This document shows, piece by piece, positions 6,801 through 15,268 of a stretch of DNA of 64,000 nucleotides; within the stretch, counting starts at the first letter, position 1, and each line of letters starts with the position of its first letter. The position numbers were made by a program, and so were the translations under genes. The stretch is from Oegoconia quadripuncta (lineage: Eukaryota; Arthropoda; Insecta; Lepidoptera; Autostichidae): positions 40,591,278-40,655,277 of the forward strand of contig OX438744.1 in the NCBI GenBank assembly GCA_949316235.1. Direction: 5' to 3'. A model generated the notes under the pieces. It had not been told where the DNA came from. It did no database searches and saw only the letters and a program-made list of their open reading frames with translations.

Positions 6801-9450
6801 ATCTTCATCTCTTCGGCCGTCGACTGCCCGCTGTCCTGGATAACCAGGACCAGGTCAATCCTCCTCACGCCATCGCGAAAGTATCCCGTGTACACCGGAT
6901 CCTAAATAAATTATTTTGGTGAGTTATTATTCCACCATCGTCATTCCATCCTCTACTAGGAGTGGGGAGAGATTCTTCACGTATGTATGTAGTTAACATA
7001 CCGAACATTGACACTAAGCAGGTCGACCATTCATACTGCGCACAGCCAAGGCATGGAAATCTCTTCCGGCGTCAGTCCTTCTTACCTTCCTACATTCTGA
7101 ATCACCTTGGAATATTCAAAAACAGCGTGAATAGGCATCTACTGGGATCTTTAGTCATTTCTCGGGACACGCTTACTTTCAGTAGGCGACGTTCAGTTGT
7201 ACCGCTGTTGATCCTGGCTACAGGAGTTGCAGTGGGAGGGTGTGGAGGTGGGTCATGATGATCTACTGGGATCGCATGCTTCATTGTCGACTACATCGTT
7301 ACTTTCCTTTAGGTGAAATTGGGCCTAGCTGAAAATTCAACTTACAGAGCATGCAACAAAGAGATTGAATCAATGAAGCAGCTTCTGTGTGACTGTGATG
7401 TCATGGCCGCAAGGCATATGCGTCATCTGCGTAAGGGATATCCCGAACCTAGGACTACATGCTCTTTCCACTTACCTGTATCATAAGACTTATGACATCT
7501 AAGTTGGTAGTAAGTAGGAGAGAGCGCAGGGGAAGTGCACAAAAGATCCAGATTGAGTATATAAAAATAGAATCAGGTGGGATCTATTTGCCCATAATAA
7601 TGTCCTCGCGCCCATCACCGGAAGGCTGCATTACTACACATAGTGTTTGGAATATTTAGATGCAAGTACCATCCGGCTCGAAGGACCAAAATATCTTTAG
7701 AAATAGGTTTAGACGCAAGTATGCAATAGTAGTGATCAACTGCTCACCTAGTGAACCCGGATGACCGCACTTATCTCTGGCAAATGATGGCTCCCAACCC
7801 TAATGGCTATAGGTTGAGACTACCTGATGTACATACAGATAGTCCCAGAAAGAACGGAGAGAATGCAGAAGGTCTCTGACAGCGATAAGCACCAAAGCAC
7901 AGTCACTTTTCGACACAGCGCGCACGGTGGTCGTAAGGTCTCTGCTCCACTGTCAGAGGTCGACAGTAGGCGGGGGCGGGGGTGGGGGTGGGGATAGGGT
8001 CCGCACCGTACATCAAAGAACACGAAATGGACAAGTTGACCACAGATTGATACCTACTTGTATTCCAAACACATAGGATTCCACATATGTTGTATCTTCG
8101 TGGACAAATCTGGGTGGCAATGAGATCGGGCTCAACCTTGTATCCAGACAATGCTTATTTGACTGCCAAGTGTGTGTGTGTGTGTGTGTGAGTGTGTGTG
8201 AGTGTGTGTGAGTGTGTGTGTGTGTGTGTGTGTGTATGTTATAATACAACGTAAACCATTCTTAATCCAACTTTAGTATGGGAGTCCAACAATTTTCGGC
8301 TTTTTTGACTTTGACTTTGACTTTATAGTTCCTAACGTGAAAGTGGTTTTAAACGTACTACGTACGTAATACGTACAGTGACGGTGTTCAAAACCATACT
8401 TGGGTGTTCTCAGAAGCTTCACGTAATCTTGATAATAGCAAACACAAAAGAGGATTTATTTCTTGTAAACGTTATTTTTGAGACAGTTTTATGATCATGC
8501 CATCATAATATTAGCATATGATCATGCCATATATATTATTCTTATAACTTTTATATATCTTTTATATATACATATATATCCGGCAGCGGTATTCCCGAAC
8601 GAGTACGACATTGGAACCTTCAAGAAACGAGCCTACACCTTCCTCAAAGGCCGGCAACGCATCTGTGACCCTTTTGGTGTTGCGGGTGTCCATGGGCGGC
8701 GGTGATTGCTTTCCATCAGGTGACCCGCATGCTCGTTTGCCGCCCTCTCATATAAAATAAAAAGAAAAGGTAAAATTTTGCACAGGCCTAAGCCAAGTGT
8801 ATAAATCTACGTTATGTCAATTTAACGAGAGGAATTTCCTTATTAGTCTGCATGTGTTTAAGATTGTTGCTTTTTGTAGTAGTGTGGCTATATATATTTA
8901 TTAGTGTGTAGGTATTTGCTTTAGTTTGAATTTGCTGTAATTTGCATACGCCCAATCTACTGTTTTCTAACTAACCCTATGGTTGGAAGAAATCCCTCTA
9001 TGGGGATAAGTCCGCCGTTGTACTATTCTGTATCAATGCAAAATTAATGTATTGCCTTTTTGTACAACAAAGCGTTTACAAACAAACAATGCCCTATTTT
9101 TTCCTTAAGGTAAAAAAAACTCAGTCGGTATAGTTTGTTAAATAGATTGCTGACTCGATAGTATGTCCACTAAAGATTGGACAAACACTAACACAACACA
9201 CGTCGTTTTAAAAATCGGGTATTACTCTTCATTTCACTTTTTTAACTTAATGGCAACTACCTACTACTTTGTAGTAATTCTGCCAAATACTGGTGTTTGA
9301 AAAGATTAGCGTATGTTTAGCCAAAGAAGGGTATTACTTTATTCTTAATTTTTCCATACTTACAACTTCTATGGTAACAACACCGGACTCAACGTCACCA
9401 TCTAGCGTGGGATTCCTTCGTTTGACAGTACCTTTGATACGTGAATCCAT
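788..9450 (-). CDS. Anoctamin (TMEM16) family gene, N-terminal exons
   Basis: Seven short coding exons on the minus strand read in order as the cytosolic N-terminal part of an anoctamin, a membrane protein family of calcium-activated chloride channels and phospholipid scramblases. Key matches are [14 protein letters not shown] (dimerisation domain), [34 protein letters not shown] and [13 protein letters not shown] just before the first membrane helix. The start codon is at 9450 with A at -3 and G at +4. Exon phases agree across the confident junctions, and donors and acceptors match consensus. The channel pore exons would lie left of the window. The subfamily cannot be told from this part. 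Odd points are a possible one-base frameshift near 2996 and introns made almost only of repeats. Family membership is a strong inference; exact exon ends at 2421-3037 are uncertain. Confidence 0.83.
993..1190. repeat. SINE-B fragments, facing each other
   Basis: A plus-oriented body fragment (993-1064, CTAGCTACCACCATCTTATC) is followed by a minus-oriented tail fragment (1072-1180) of the tRNA-headed SINE called SINE-B here. Both lie in an intron of the anoctamin gene. Confidence 0.7.
1225..1565 (+). repeat. Stacked LINE 3'-end fragments
   Basis: A LINE 3' UTR segment (TACCGCTTCGGAAAGGGAAA; also seen at 45310-45455) runs into a TTGATTGATTGAATATT/TATTG tail at about 1375-1420. A short piece of the ATGT-tailed LINE (GGCCAAGTCAAGAG, 1434-1485) follows, then another tail with AATAAAGTGTAC and TTGATTGATTGA ending at 1564. 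The last tail ends 14 bases short of the donor dinucleotide of the 1579-1678 exon. Confidence 0.6.
1579..1678 (-). CDS. Anoctamin exon (YPLHDG)
   Basis: This 100-bp exon carries [20 protein letters not shown] and ends at INPRQ. The acceptor TTTTAACAG precedes 1678 and the donor is CAG/GTAAAG after 1579. It starts with one base that completes a codon, so it fits the two-base overhang of the 2421 exon, and it ends in phase 0. YPLHDG is one of the most recognisable short motifs of the anoctamin N-terminus. Confidence 0.82.
1745..1805 (-). repeat. SINE-B tail fragment
   Basis: T-run then ATGCACAATGGGTTAG and ACCTCAATCACACCTGATG: the 3' end of SINE-B in minus orientation, broken where the LINE-E end begins. 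Confidence 0.7.
1806..1900 (+). mobile_element. LINE-E 3' end
   Basis: Last about 95 bases of the LINE family called LINE-E here (TGGTGTTGCGGGTGCCCATG to CCGCCCTCTCATATAAAAAA). Nearly identical ends lie at 8580, 41805, 52025, 53160 (minus) and 62325 (minus). Confidence 0.75.
1901..2206 (+). mobile_element. Mariner-like MITE, right part
   Basis: Right two thirds of the MITE-A family, ending CCAATTTCATAGGTAAGGACCTA, which is the terminal inverted repeat. The left end is missing. Other copies lie at 12128, 12335, 23035, 35768/41108 and 45466/46511. Confidence 0.7.
2207..2345 (+). repeat. LINE 3'-end-like segment fused to the MITE
   Basis: AACACAGGCGGCCTTATCAT and AAAAGCGATAAG follow the MITE end. 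The same fusion recurs at 12756-12925, so the two pieces were duplicated together or share an insertion site. Confidence 0.5.
2421..2520 (-). CDS. Anoctamin exon ([10 protein letters not shown])
   Basis: The reading is [20 protein letters not shown] then [12 protein letters not shown], matching the anoctamin stretch normally seen as TRSRIVYEIL. The donor is AATAG/GTATGG after 2421, leaving two bases that join T of the next exon. Two acceptors are possible: TATCCAG before 2520, which fits a phase-1 donor upstream, or CCTCCTTCCAG before 2534 with a better pyrimidine tract. Nothing in the sequence alone decides between them. Confidence 0.75.
2567..2867 (+). repeat. 17-bp minisatellite
   Basis: About 16 almost perfect head-to-tail copies of GTGCCATTTACTACAGG, followed by a few divergent copies near 2830-2867. 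Because 17 is not a multiple of three, all plus frames stay open across it, giving spurious ORFs. It sits in the anoctamin intron, 32-46 bases upstream of the next exon's possible acceptors. Confidence 0.95.
2893..3037 (-). CDS. Anoctamin exon ([11 protein letters not shown]), apparent frameshift
   Basis: The exon reads [12 protein letters not shown], then after a one-base shift at the TTTT run (plus 2996-2999) [15 protein letters not shown] and [18 protein letters not shown]. The acceptor ATACCATTTAG before 3037 supplies the one base needed by the previous exon, and the donor is GTAAAC after 2893. FSRxxxxLF is a conserved anoctamin motif. An alternative without a frameshift uses GTATGA after 4868 as donor and a weak acceptor GGAAG in this exon, skipping the DDMDE part. 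Confidence 0.65.
3110..3212 (+). repeat. GTGA-rich microsatellite
   Basis: Imperfect GAGT/GTGA tract (AGTGAGTGTGAGTGAGTG). Confidence 0.9.
3321..3500. mobile_element. RTE LINE 3' end, folded back
   Basis: Bases 3321-3400 are the antisense of an RTE 3' end (TCATTATCATCATATCAGCC, then CACTGCTGGACAAAGGCCTC). Bases 3395-3500 are sense and derive from just upstream in the element (CGATTTGATAAAGATCGCGC, GGATGCGGTCAGCACAGGAC). The two meet at GATCGGTCC. This is the layout expected from twin-primed 5' inversion. Confidence 0.6.
3465..3850 (+). repeat. Local direct duplication of an RTE junction
   Basis: Bases 3463-3550 and 3758-3843 share GATCGCGCGAAG, ACTATAGTATCGTCCAATTA and TGTTAAAAGCTA in the same order. 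Both are preceded within 100 bases by the antisense RTE piece CAAAGGCCTCCC. Confidence 0.6.
3555..4820. repeat. Inverted-repeat element with tandem right end
   Basis: An arm at 3566-3665 (AGAGCGTTTATCCC, GTAGTTCATACTCGTAC, TTTCGAAATGAATC) is matched in inverse by 4490-4600, about 900 bases away. The right end is then tandemly duplicated: 4540-4680 and 4681-4818 are about 138-bp direct copies, both with TGAACTACCGCGGGGGATAA and GAGATGCATC. Related pieces lie at 11821-12075, 27776-27940, 49840-49990 and 50515-50730. The central 3860-4480 has no recognised content. The family is unnamed here. Confidence 0.5.
4875..5074 (-). CDS. Anoctamin exon (FVKVHAP)
   Basis: This 200-bp exon starts in phase 0 with [20 protein letters not shown] and runs to [14 protein letters not shown] plus two bases. 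The acceptor is TTTCATTTCAG before 5074 and the donor GTTAGT after 4875. FVKIHAP is a hallmark of the anoctamin N-terminal domain. The phase-0 start fits the phase-0 end of the 6743-6901 exon. Confidence 0.85.
5100..5225. repeat. Dispersed repeat near exon acceptor
   Basis: GCCAAGTGTGTGTTGG, GGGTTCCGTAC and GACAAATAATTTTCAA are shared with 46990-47105. The repeat stops about 25 bases upstream of the acceptor of the 4875-5074 exon. Confidence 0.6.
5226..5458. other. Intron, nothing recognised
   Basis: AT-rich intron sequence between two repeats; no coding or repeat signal was recognised. Confidence 0.5.
5459..5668 (-). mobile_element. Helitron-like non-autonomous element
   Basis: In minus orientation it ends in CTAG (5459-5462), preceded by a GC-rich hairpin from CCGCCCGCGGCTTCGCC, and starts near TAATGTTATAAGTGCGAAAG. 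The CTRR terminus next to a hairpin is the Helitron 3' signature. Related copies lie at 15269, 19392, 50325 and 61172. Confidence 0.6.
5670..6520. other. Intron, AT-rich, nothing recognised
   Basis: About 850 bases of AT-rich sequence. A 64-codon open frame on the minus strand (5753-5947) has no recognised motif and is not called. Confidence 0.4.
6528..6600 (-). mobile_element. LINE-F tail
   Basis: A long T-run then ATGATTGACTGGATACGCGT and CAATCTCACCTGATGGAAAG: the minus-strand 3' end of the LINE-F family, truncated to about 70 bases. Confidence 0.7.
6618..6738 (-). mobile_element. RTE LINE 3' end next to exon donor
   Basis: Minus strand reads [11 protein letters not shown] then [13 protein letters not shown] with a GATGATGGTGA tail, the C-terminal end of RTE. 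It begins only a few bases after the donor of the 6743-6901 exon and is in the same orientation as the host gene. Confidence 0.7.
6743..6901 (-). CDS. Anoctamin exon ([14 protein letters not shown])
   Basis: This is an exon of 53 codons, phase 0 at both ends. It reads [20 protein letters not shown], then [19 protein letters not shown] and ends EVEHGV. The acceptor is AATTTATTTAG before 6901 and the donor GTGAGT after 6743. FRDGxRRIDxVLV is the start of the anoctamin dimerisation domain and is the strongest single piece of evidence for the gene. Its GC content is far above the flanking introns. Confidence 0.9.
6960..7310 (+). mobile_element. LINE-F 3' end, diverged
   Basis: Plus-strand residues VVNIPNID, then after a shift [18 protein letters not shown], match the C-terminal end of LINE-F. 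Stops and frame breaks are present. It lies in the first intron of the anoctamin gene. Confidence 0.6.
7315..7455 (+). pseudogene. LINE RT/RNase H-region scrap
   Basis: [20 protein letters not shown] then [17 protein letters not shown] resembles the cysteine-containing C-terminus of R1/Jockey-type LINE polyproteins (pattern C..C....E....LL.C). It is short and dead. Confidence 0.5.
7456..8160. other. Intron, nothing recognised
   Basis: Unassigned intron sequence, with a G-rich run at about 7970-7992 (GGGGGCGGGGGTGGGGGTGG). Confidence 0.4.
8170..8236 (+). repeat. GT microsatellite
   Basis: (TG)n interrupted by GAGTG units. Confidence 0.95.
8560..8762 (+). mobile_element. LINE-E 3' end
   Basis: 5'-truncated copy starting near CCGGCAGCGGTATTCCCGAA. 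It encodes the tail [20 protein letters not shown] and ends CTCATATAAAATAAAA. It differs at only about two bases from the 41805-41975 copy over 170 bases. Confidence 0.8.
8880..9080 (+). mobile_element. LINE 3' UTR (LINE-I type)
   Basis: Contains TATGGTTGGAAGAAATCCC, GGGGATAAGTCCGCC and a TTGTACAACAAAGCG end, the conserved 3' end also seen at 26870, 27110, 52600, 53700, 56740 and 63655. Confidence 0.6.
9364..9450 (-). CDS. Anoctamin start exon
   Basis: An ATG at 9450, in the context AATAATAATGG, opens a frame of 29 codons: [19 protein letters not shown] then [10 protein letters not shown]. It stops at a strong donor GTAAGT. The exon ends in phase 0 and so joins the phase-0 exon at 6901 without loss of frame. 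There is no known domain; short charged N-termini are usual before the anoctamin dimerisation domain. The start is inferred from the donor, the phase and the good start context. Confidence 0.7.
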
Positions 9451-9880
9451 TATTATTATTGCCCTGACTTTCGCTCGACAATTTTTAACCTATGACATGG
9501 CATAATAAAAGAATGCGATCGAAAAATTCAAATGTGACAGCTGAGAGAAGAATACAATTTAAAACTCTTTCAAGGAGACCGGTTGGATGTAAGGAGATTA
9601 CATAATATATGAAGCAGTAGGGGGCTGTAGATTGGATCCATAGCTTGGGCATCACAAATCGAAATATTATAATTTTAACGTCTATAGAATATGAAATCGA
9701 AAATTGCAATAATTTCTTAATTTTTCATTAATTATCAATTTATTATATAATAATAATAAATTTGGTTCAATAACTTAATTAGGTACATATATTTTATTAA
9801 TTGAATCCAATATGTTACGGGAATAATCTTACACAATATTCATTTACCAATAACGTTAGTTTTAATTTGATAACACCAAA
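9451..9880. other. Upstream of anoctamin start, AT-rich
   Basis: This would hold the 5' UTR and perhaps the promoter of the anoctamin gene on the minus strand; no clear TATA box or initiator could be assigned. Possible acceptors at GTCATAG and CGAAAG leave room for an upstream non-coding exon. Confidence 0.35.
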
Positions 9881-10128
9881 CACATTTCAACATTCCATTT
9901 GTCCCACGACCAACCCTCAGGTTTCAGCAGAATACCAGTGTTTTGCCCGCCTCGGGCAAATCCATACACTGAGCTGTAACCTTTTTGTATACTGCGGCAC
10001 ACACATAATATTTGTTTGTTTCTGTACTTGTGTTTTATTGTTTTAGTTGTATTTTTCATATGTAAAATTTATTATGTGTGTGTACATGGATGCAAATAAA
10101 TGCTTATCTATCTATCTATCTATCTATA
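9881..10128 (+). mobile_element. LINE 3' end with TATC tail
   Basis: Contains CAGCAGAATACCAGTGTTTT and ends GCAAATAAATGCTTATC with a (TATC)n tail at about 10107-10127. The CAGAATACCAGCG motif is shared with 44770. Confidence 0.6.
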
Positions 10129-10314
10129 TACCTTTACACTTAAAGACTCGACCTTCATTTCAAATAGGGTGGTGTTACTGAATCAATTTATTGCTTCTAC
10201 AGTAGATAATTAGCACAATCCTGTTGTCGTTAATTATTATTATTTTATATATCAATAAATATTTATTTAGTACACCTATATATAAGAAGAAGAAAAAGAC
10301 CTAGGCGTAATTTT

Positions 10315-10560
10315 TAATAATAATAATAAATAAATATTTCGGACATTTACAACAATCATCTAGTCCCAAACTAAGCAAAGCTTGTGCTATGGATACTAGA
10401 TAACGGATAAACATACATAAATATTTATATAAACATCCAAGACTCGGGAATAAATGTTCGTATTCATCATACAAACATTTAACCCCTCGCGGGATTCGAA
10501 CCCGCAACCGTTGGTTTCGCTGATAGGGTCACTATCCACTACACCAATCGGTCGCCTAAC
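10315..10560 (-). mobile_element. SINE-D, near full length
   Basis: tRNA-headed SINE in minus orientation: head GGCGACCGATTGGTGTAGTG, B-box-like GGTTCGAATCCCGCG at about 10486-10505, body GACTAGATGATTG and tail AATATTTATTTATTATT. Confidence 0.8.
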
Positions 10561-10734
10561 GTTATATTACGTTACGTTATGTATTACGTTTGTATTTTGT
10601 TGCTATTTTATAGATGTTATGTTTAAGTAGGAATATTTGTCTATTGATCTATGTACGAGTATGTATGTGTATGTAAATATATGAAATTTATTCACGTAGT
10701 TTGTATCTGCATCGCTATTTAATACCGCACAACC

Positions 10735-10875
10735 TACCTATTTCAAATGTACTGTCCTTATACCCAAAGGTTGCCTGGAAGTGATCGCCAAATTGTACAT
10801 TCTATACTTACCACTTTTCTGAAACTGTATTTTCTTTTATGTTGTGCAATAAAATGTATTGTTAATATTAGTCAT
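10735..10875 (+). mobile_element. LINE-I 3' end
   Basis: AAAGGTTGCCTGGAAGTGAT then TGTTGTGCAATAAAATGTAT: LINE-I 3' UTR with a short TATTG-like tail. Confidence 0.6.
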
Positions 10876-11039
10876 GTGTACTTAGCACAAAATTTCGGTT
10901 ATTTATTCTTCATTGTTACATGATATGTATTCATGAGCTTTTCTATAAGACTAACTTAATTAAAACATAAAATAAAAAGCAAAAAGAAAACGCCATCGTC
11001 GCCATTTCATCTTCGGACTATTCGACTCTTACTTCATTC

Positions 11040-11225
11040 ATAATGTGAACAGCCAAGGCATGGAACTCCCTTCTGACGTCAGTCTTTCCTGAATCCACCA
11101 ACCTTGAGATCTTCAAGGGCAGGATGAATCATCTACTGAGATCGCGTGCTTTTCTTCGACAACATCGTCACTTTCCATCAGGTGAGATCGTGGTCAAAAG
11201 CGTATCCAGTTAATCATAAAAAAAT
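11040..11225 (+). mobile_element. LINE-F 3' end
   Basis: ACAGCCAAGGCATGGAACTC to CGTATCCAGTTAATCATAAA; encodes the LINE C-terminal pattern TAKAWNSLL then LEIFKGRMN, with changes. Confidence 0.7.
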
Positions 11226-11454
11226 ACACGAAAACAGACACGAACACGCCCTCTACTTTTCAAAATTATGACAGGTCAAAAACGTGTTCGAGGTCCGAAA
11301 CTTGCAGGAGGATGCCCAATACCCAGGCTGGCGGTATTACCCCATTGAATGGTAAGGCTAATTCCAAACATAGCTGCCAGCTTATTTATCACCCGAGGTC
11401 TCATTTAAGCGCGATTTTATCTTATTTAATATCTCTACTTATCTAATTTTTATA

Positions 11455-11820
11455 TTACATACATAATTTCACGACCTTTATCCCTAAAGGGGTGGTTACA
11501 AATATCCCAAACAATAGTGTTTGGATGTTCCAAACAATAAGAATTTAATGATTGAAACGAAATATACAGAAATGTACACGTGGCCGGGGGTGAGCCCATC
11601 GCCGTTGAAACCTGCAAATCTATAGATGTTTTTGGTGGAAAGTCCTTTAGTCGCTTTTTACGACACCCACGGGAAGAGAGGGGTTGGTATATATTAATTT
11701 GTTATAATAGATTTAATTACATGAAATGTTATCAAGTTAAGACCTATAAGACTGTGAGACGGTGAGATTGTGGTCAAACGCGAATCCAATCATAAAAAAA
11801 AAAAAAAAAAAAAAAAAAAC
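11455..11820 (+). repeat. Repeat-Q copy with LINE-F tail
   Basis: Unnamed dispersed repeat (GGGGTGGTTACAAATATCCC, AACAATAGTGTTTGGATGTT, ACGACACCCACGGGAAGAGA). It is followed from 11755 by a LINE-F tail ending in about 24 A. Related Q pieces lie at 20545, 22600, 42355 and 43480. Confidence 0.6.
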
Positions 11821-12127
11821 GACAGTTTATCCCGCATATTCTATACCAATTTTGAAGTCCAAATTTTTCGAAATGAATAAACAGATCTAAAAACATTTTC
11901 AATTTTATAATTTCATTTTCTTTTTTATATGGAAAGGAAGATTTTTTATATCAACGGGAACCTTGCCTATTGAAAAAGCGTTTTAATATACGAAAAAATC
12001 GCACTCAAATCGGAGCACGTTACTCAGATACATCCAGACAAAGACTGGAAATAACATAACCCCGTCAAATACAAATTACTCTTTATTGCGCAATAATTTC
12101 CAATGATTTTTGATGATAACGAATATT
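11821..12127. repeat. Inverted-repeat family fragment with LINE scrap
   Basis: Shares CAGTTTATCCCGC, TTTTTCGAAATGAAT and CAGATACATCCAGACAAAGA with the 3555-4820 element. Within it, 11928-11985 is an antisense piece of a LINE RT C-terminus (GGAAAGGAAGATTTTTTATA). Confidence 0.5.
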
Positions 12128-12334
12128 AGGCCTTTACCTATGAAATTGGAGATTTTTTTCTTCGTTAATCATAATGCACCAACTCCTACGATTCTATAGC
12201 TATTTCCAAATTTGTTTTTTAGCTGTAAATTAATGATTTCTAAAATAAAAGTGATTGTCAAACATAAAACAATAACTTTAGACATAACATCTCAAAAAAT
12301 TGTAGCATTATAGGATTATTTAATATAAATATTG
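12128..12334 (+). mobile_element. Mariner-like MITE, left-end fragment
   Basis: Starts TAGGCCTTTACCTATGAAAT, diverged from other MITE-A copies and lost after about 110 bases. The rest is AT-rich and unassigned. Confidence 0.55.
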
Positions 12335-12755
12335 GGTCTTTCCCTATGAAATTGTAGTTTTTTTCCTCCGTTAATCATATGTACCAATTCCTGCTATTTT
12401 CAAAGCTATATCCAAATTTGTTTTTTATTTGGAAAATAGAATATACATTTTCAAGGTTTCACATGAAATATTTTTTAATGTCTGAGTTAAATCACATAAT
12501 GAAAAAAACTTGAACACAGCTCTTTTCATGAGTTTCCCCATATTATTTCTTAGATTCGCAGACACTTTTATAAAGCAGTTACTATTAAAAATTAACACTG
12601 CCTATATTTAACCTAATGTTATCCGATAATACACACAAAGTTTAGCTAAATTTGGATTTGCCGTTCCCAAAAAAATTTCAAAAATCTTTGTATGGAGAAA
12701 ACAGTCTTAATGAAATTCTTCATACAAAACGCCAATTTCATAGGTAAGGACCTAT
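12335..12755 (+). mobile_element. Mariner-like MITE, near complete
   Basis: About 420 bases with inverted ends: TATTGGGTCTTTCCCTATGA on the left and TTTCATAGGTAAGGACCTAT on the right. It has no transposase, so it is non-autonomous. The TTRGGTCYTTACC ends next to TA resemble mariner termini. Confidence 0.7.
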
Positions 12756-12930
12756 TAGAACACAGGCGGCCTTATCATTAAAAGCGATAAGAATAATTAC
12801 GGATAATAAAAATTTCTGACTATCTAGATGATAAGAATGCATTGATATGAACCGCTCGGCCATATTTTTTTTTTATTTTTTTTTAGTGAAGGTGTGCTTT
12901 AGTGACAAGGCGGTCTTATCACTAAAAGCA
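12756..12930 (+). repeat. LINE 3'-end-like segment fused to the MITE
   Basis: AACACAGGCGGCCTTATCAT, then GAACCGCTCGGC and GAAGGTGTGCTTTAGTGACA; the same arrangement as 2207-2345. Confidence 0.5.
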
Positions 12931-13440
12931 CAAACACATTACTCCTGTCGTTTTCCGTCGGGAGTTACAATTAGTCCAATTTTCGATAGAAGATTCGGCA
13001 AATAATTCCTTTAGTGAATAAACAGCAGTGACTAGTGGCTCCATCTACTCATAACCAAGCTGTAACATTTAACGTCGCATTTTAGTCTGCAGGTTTTAAG
13101 ACAGATGGCGTTGTACGATAACTTTCAAGAATATCTTAAATAGACAGCAAGGTGATATTTACGCTGTTTGTCGAGACTTCGTTAAATTAAATTATATAAT
13201 ATCATATAATATAAACGAAGTAACTAAAATTAATAGGACTTAACCCGCCTAGTGGCGCCCTCATTTGATAAATTAAGATTTATTTTTAAGTACAGATTAA
13301 ATAAACATAGTCATATAATATTAATAATTTATTGCAGTATCTGGTACATATAGGTTACATATCACATTTACCATACAGAGAAACTATTATCAGTTAAGTT
13401 AGCAAGCATGGACATAGCTGTCTTATTAAACATATAATTA
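12931..13440. other. Unassigned AT-rich sequence
   Basis: No gene or repeat was recognised. Includes GTAACATTTAACGTCGCATT and an ACAGATGGCGTTGTACG stretch. Confidence 0.4.
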
Positions 13441-13454
13441 TCAAATCACAAATT

Positions 13455-13628
13455 GTAACCCATAATCTGTTTAAAAGAGCATCCCTAGAGTTTGTTGCTC
13501 GTTCTTCTCTGGGGAGTTAGCTTTGTGAATGAGCAGTAAATTTTAAAATTTAAATGTAATATTAATATTAATAGTGACGTATGTAATTCAATCCTATGAA
13601 ATAAAATATTTTGATCTGATTTGATAGC
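13455..13628 (+). mobile_element. LINE 3' end (CTTGCTCGTTCTTCTC family)
   Basis: GAGTTTGTTGCTCGTTCTTC, TGTGAATGAGCAGTAA and TCCTATGAAATAAAATATTT with a TTTGATCTGATTTGA tail, the 3' UTR shared by many LINE copies here. Confidence 0.7.
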
Positions 13629-13635
13629 TAACAAA

Positions 13636-13985
13636 GGGAACTGTTTGGTGTAGTGGTTAGAAACTTTGACTGATATACCAAAAGGTCGCGGGTTGGAATC
13701 CCGCTAGGGGCATATGTTTATACTTATGATGAATACAGACATGTGTTCCCGAGTTACGGATGTTTCTAATTTATTATGTATTTATTTACAAAAACAAAAT
13801 GTATTTGTGTAGTTTATCAACCATCTGGTATCCATATTTGCAAGGCATTGTAATGACTGAATTAAGTGGATCTTATTGTAATAACACCTAAATCATATTC
13901 TATTCTATTCACAATACAAGCCCAGTTGCTTAGTATGTAACTAGATGGCGCAGTGTGTATGTGCAAAGATATTTATTACTCTGAT
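13636..13985 (+). mobile_element. SINE-C, full length
   Basis: tRNA-like head with TTTGGTGTAGTGGTTAGAAA and GGTCGCGGGTTGGAATCCCG. The body contains CAACCATCTGGTATCCAT and ACTAGATGGCGCAGTGTGTA, and the end is GATATTTATTACT. Confidence 0.85.
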
Positions 13986-14511
13986 TTCGAAACTATGCAG
14001 AAACCTGTATCACAGAAATCACCCCACGTCACAGTATACAGTGTAACCGTTGATGTCCTCCTCCCTTTTTGAAGTCGGTTAAAAATAATATCCTATGATA
14101 GTTTGGGCAAAGTACTTAGAGCGCGCGGCCCCAAGTAAGTAGAGCATCTTCCATACTAGCGCTGATTCCGGAAGGTTTAGCGCGAAACGGGATGTAGGGA
14201 TGTCGACATCGCATCTACGACCAAATACCTTTCTTTTGTTCGTAGCTTCGCATACCTACTTACATCAAATCTATAAGACACACGTAAACTCCTGTGACTT
14301 TTTAGTACAATTTAATTGTACACCGTGTCGGCATGTCTGTGCGCGCGAGTCGCATGACGTGCTAACCCCGACTGCTCCGCCGGCACTCGCGTAGTTATCG
14401 CCGGCAAGCGTTCTCTGCCTCCACGGCACTGCCTCCCCCACTTGTGTCGCCTAAGATGTTCTAGTTGCTGCATGCCTTTATGAAGAGCCAGAATGTGTCC
14501 AAAAAAGCTTG
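13986..14511. other. Unassigned, locally GC-rich sequence
   Basis: The 14120-14460 part is GC-rich with CpGs (AGAGCGCGCGGCCCC, GCGCGCGAGTCGCATGACG), unlike its surroundings. There is no convincing ORF or splice frame. It could be a decayed element or an unannotated host 5' region. Confidence 0.3.
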
Positions 14512-15020
14512 CCTGGCTGGTGCTGGTTCCAACACTGACTTACGGGAGTGAATGCTGGGTAAGAGTGAAAGTAGAATAAATGCAGTGGAAATGAGATCAT
14601 TGAGAAGTATGATTGGGGTGACTTTGAAAGATAGAATCAGGAATAGTGTAATTAGGGAGTTAAGCAGTGTTAATGAAGACGTAGTGACAAAGATTGAAAA
14701 AGGTATGCTGAGATGGTTTGGACATGTGGAGAGGATGAATGAAAGAAGACTTACGAAAGAGATATACAAAGCGAATGTGGATGGTAGTGTTGGTAGGGGA
14801 AGACCACGGCGAACGTACCATGATCAAATCGGGGACGTCTTAAAGAAAGGCCAAGTCAAGAGTACCCTAAACCGACGAGCATGTATGAAGAACCTTATGA
14901 GAGTGAAGGAAGCAGAAGAGGTGTGTCAGGATAGTAGCAAGTGGAAGCCTACCCCTACGGGAAACAGGCGTGACATTATGTATGTATGTTCTAGTTGTAG
15001 AATTTTTAATATACTTTAGT
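14512..15020 (+). pseudogene. LINE RT C-terminus (ATGT-tailed family)
   Basis: An open frame at 14552-15019 reads ESRINAVEMRSLRSMIGV, then [20 protein letters not shown] and [20 protein letters not shown]. This is the C-terminal domain after the RT in a common lepidopteran LINE. The upstream LVPTLTYGSECWV is in another frame. The 3' end is GACATTATGTATGTATGT. It is 5' truncated and so not functional. A second copy lies at 42945 (minus) and a third at 47400. Confidence 0.75.
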
Positions 15021-15268
15021 TTGAGAATCAAGATGAATCTAACGATAGCAACGTATAAATTTATTTACATACATACAAAACATTACCATCATCCCTGGGG
15101 CAGTCAAGTAAAAAACTTCCCCTAAGCAATAAATATATAATGCATGTCTCACGAAGGCAGGCCGTACCTTGAATCACGCAACGTAATATATCTCACGGGG
15201 TACAAGAGCTAACGTCGGACTGTCACTCATAATTTTTATGTTATCTTTTGGCTTACTGCTAATTTCTT

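Noticed and set aside
6518..6895. A single 125-codon ORF
   Set aside because: It runs from the anoctamin exon through the donor into an RTE end and a poly-lysine tail; only 6743-6901 is host coding.
13636..13720. tRNA gene
   Set aside because: The tRNA-like head with B box recurs at more than ten sites joined to the same body, so it is a SINE head. The same applies to the SINE-B, SINE-D and 25008 heads.
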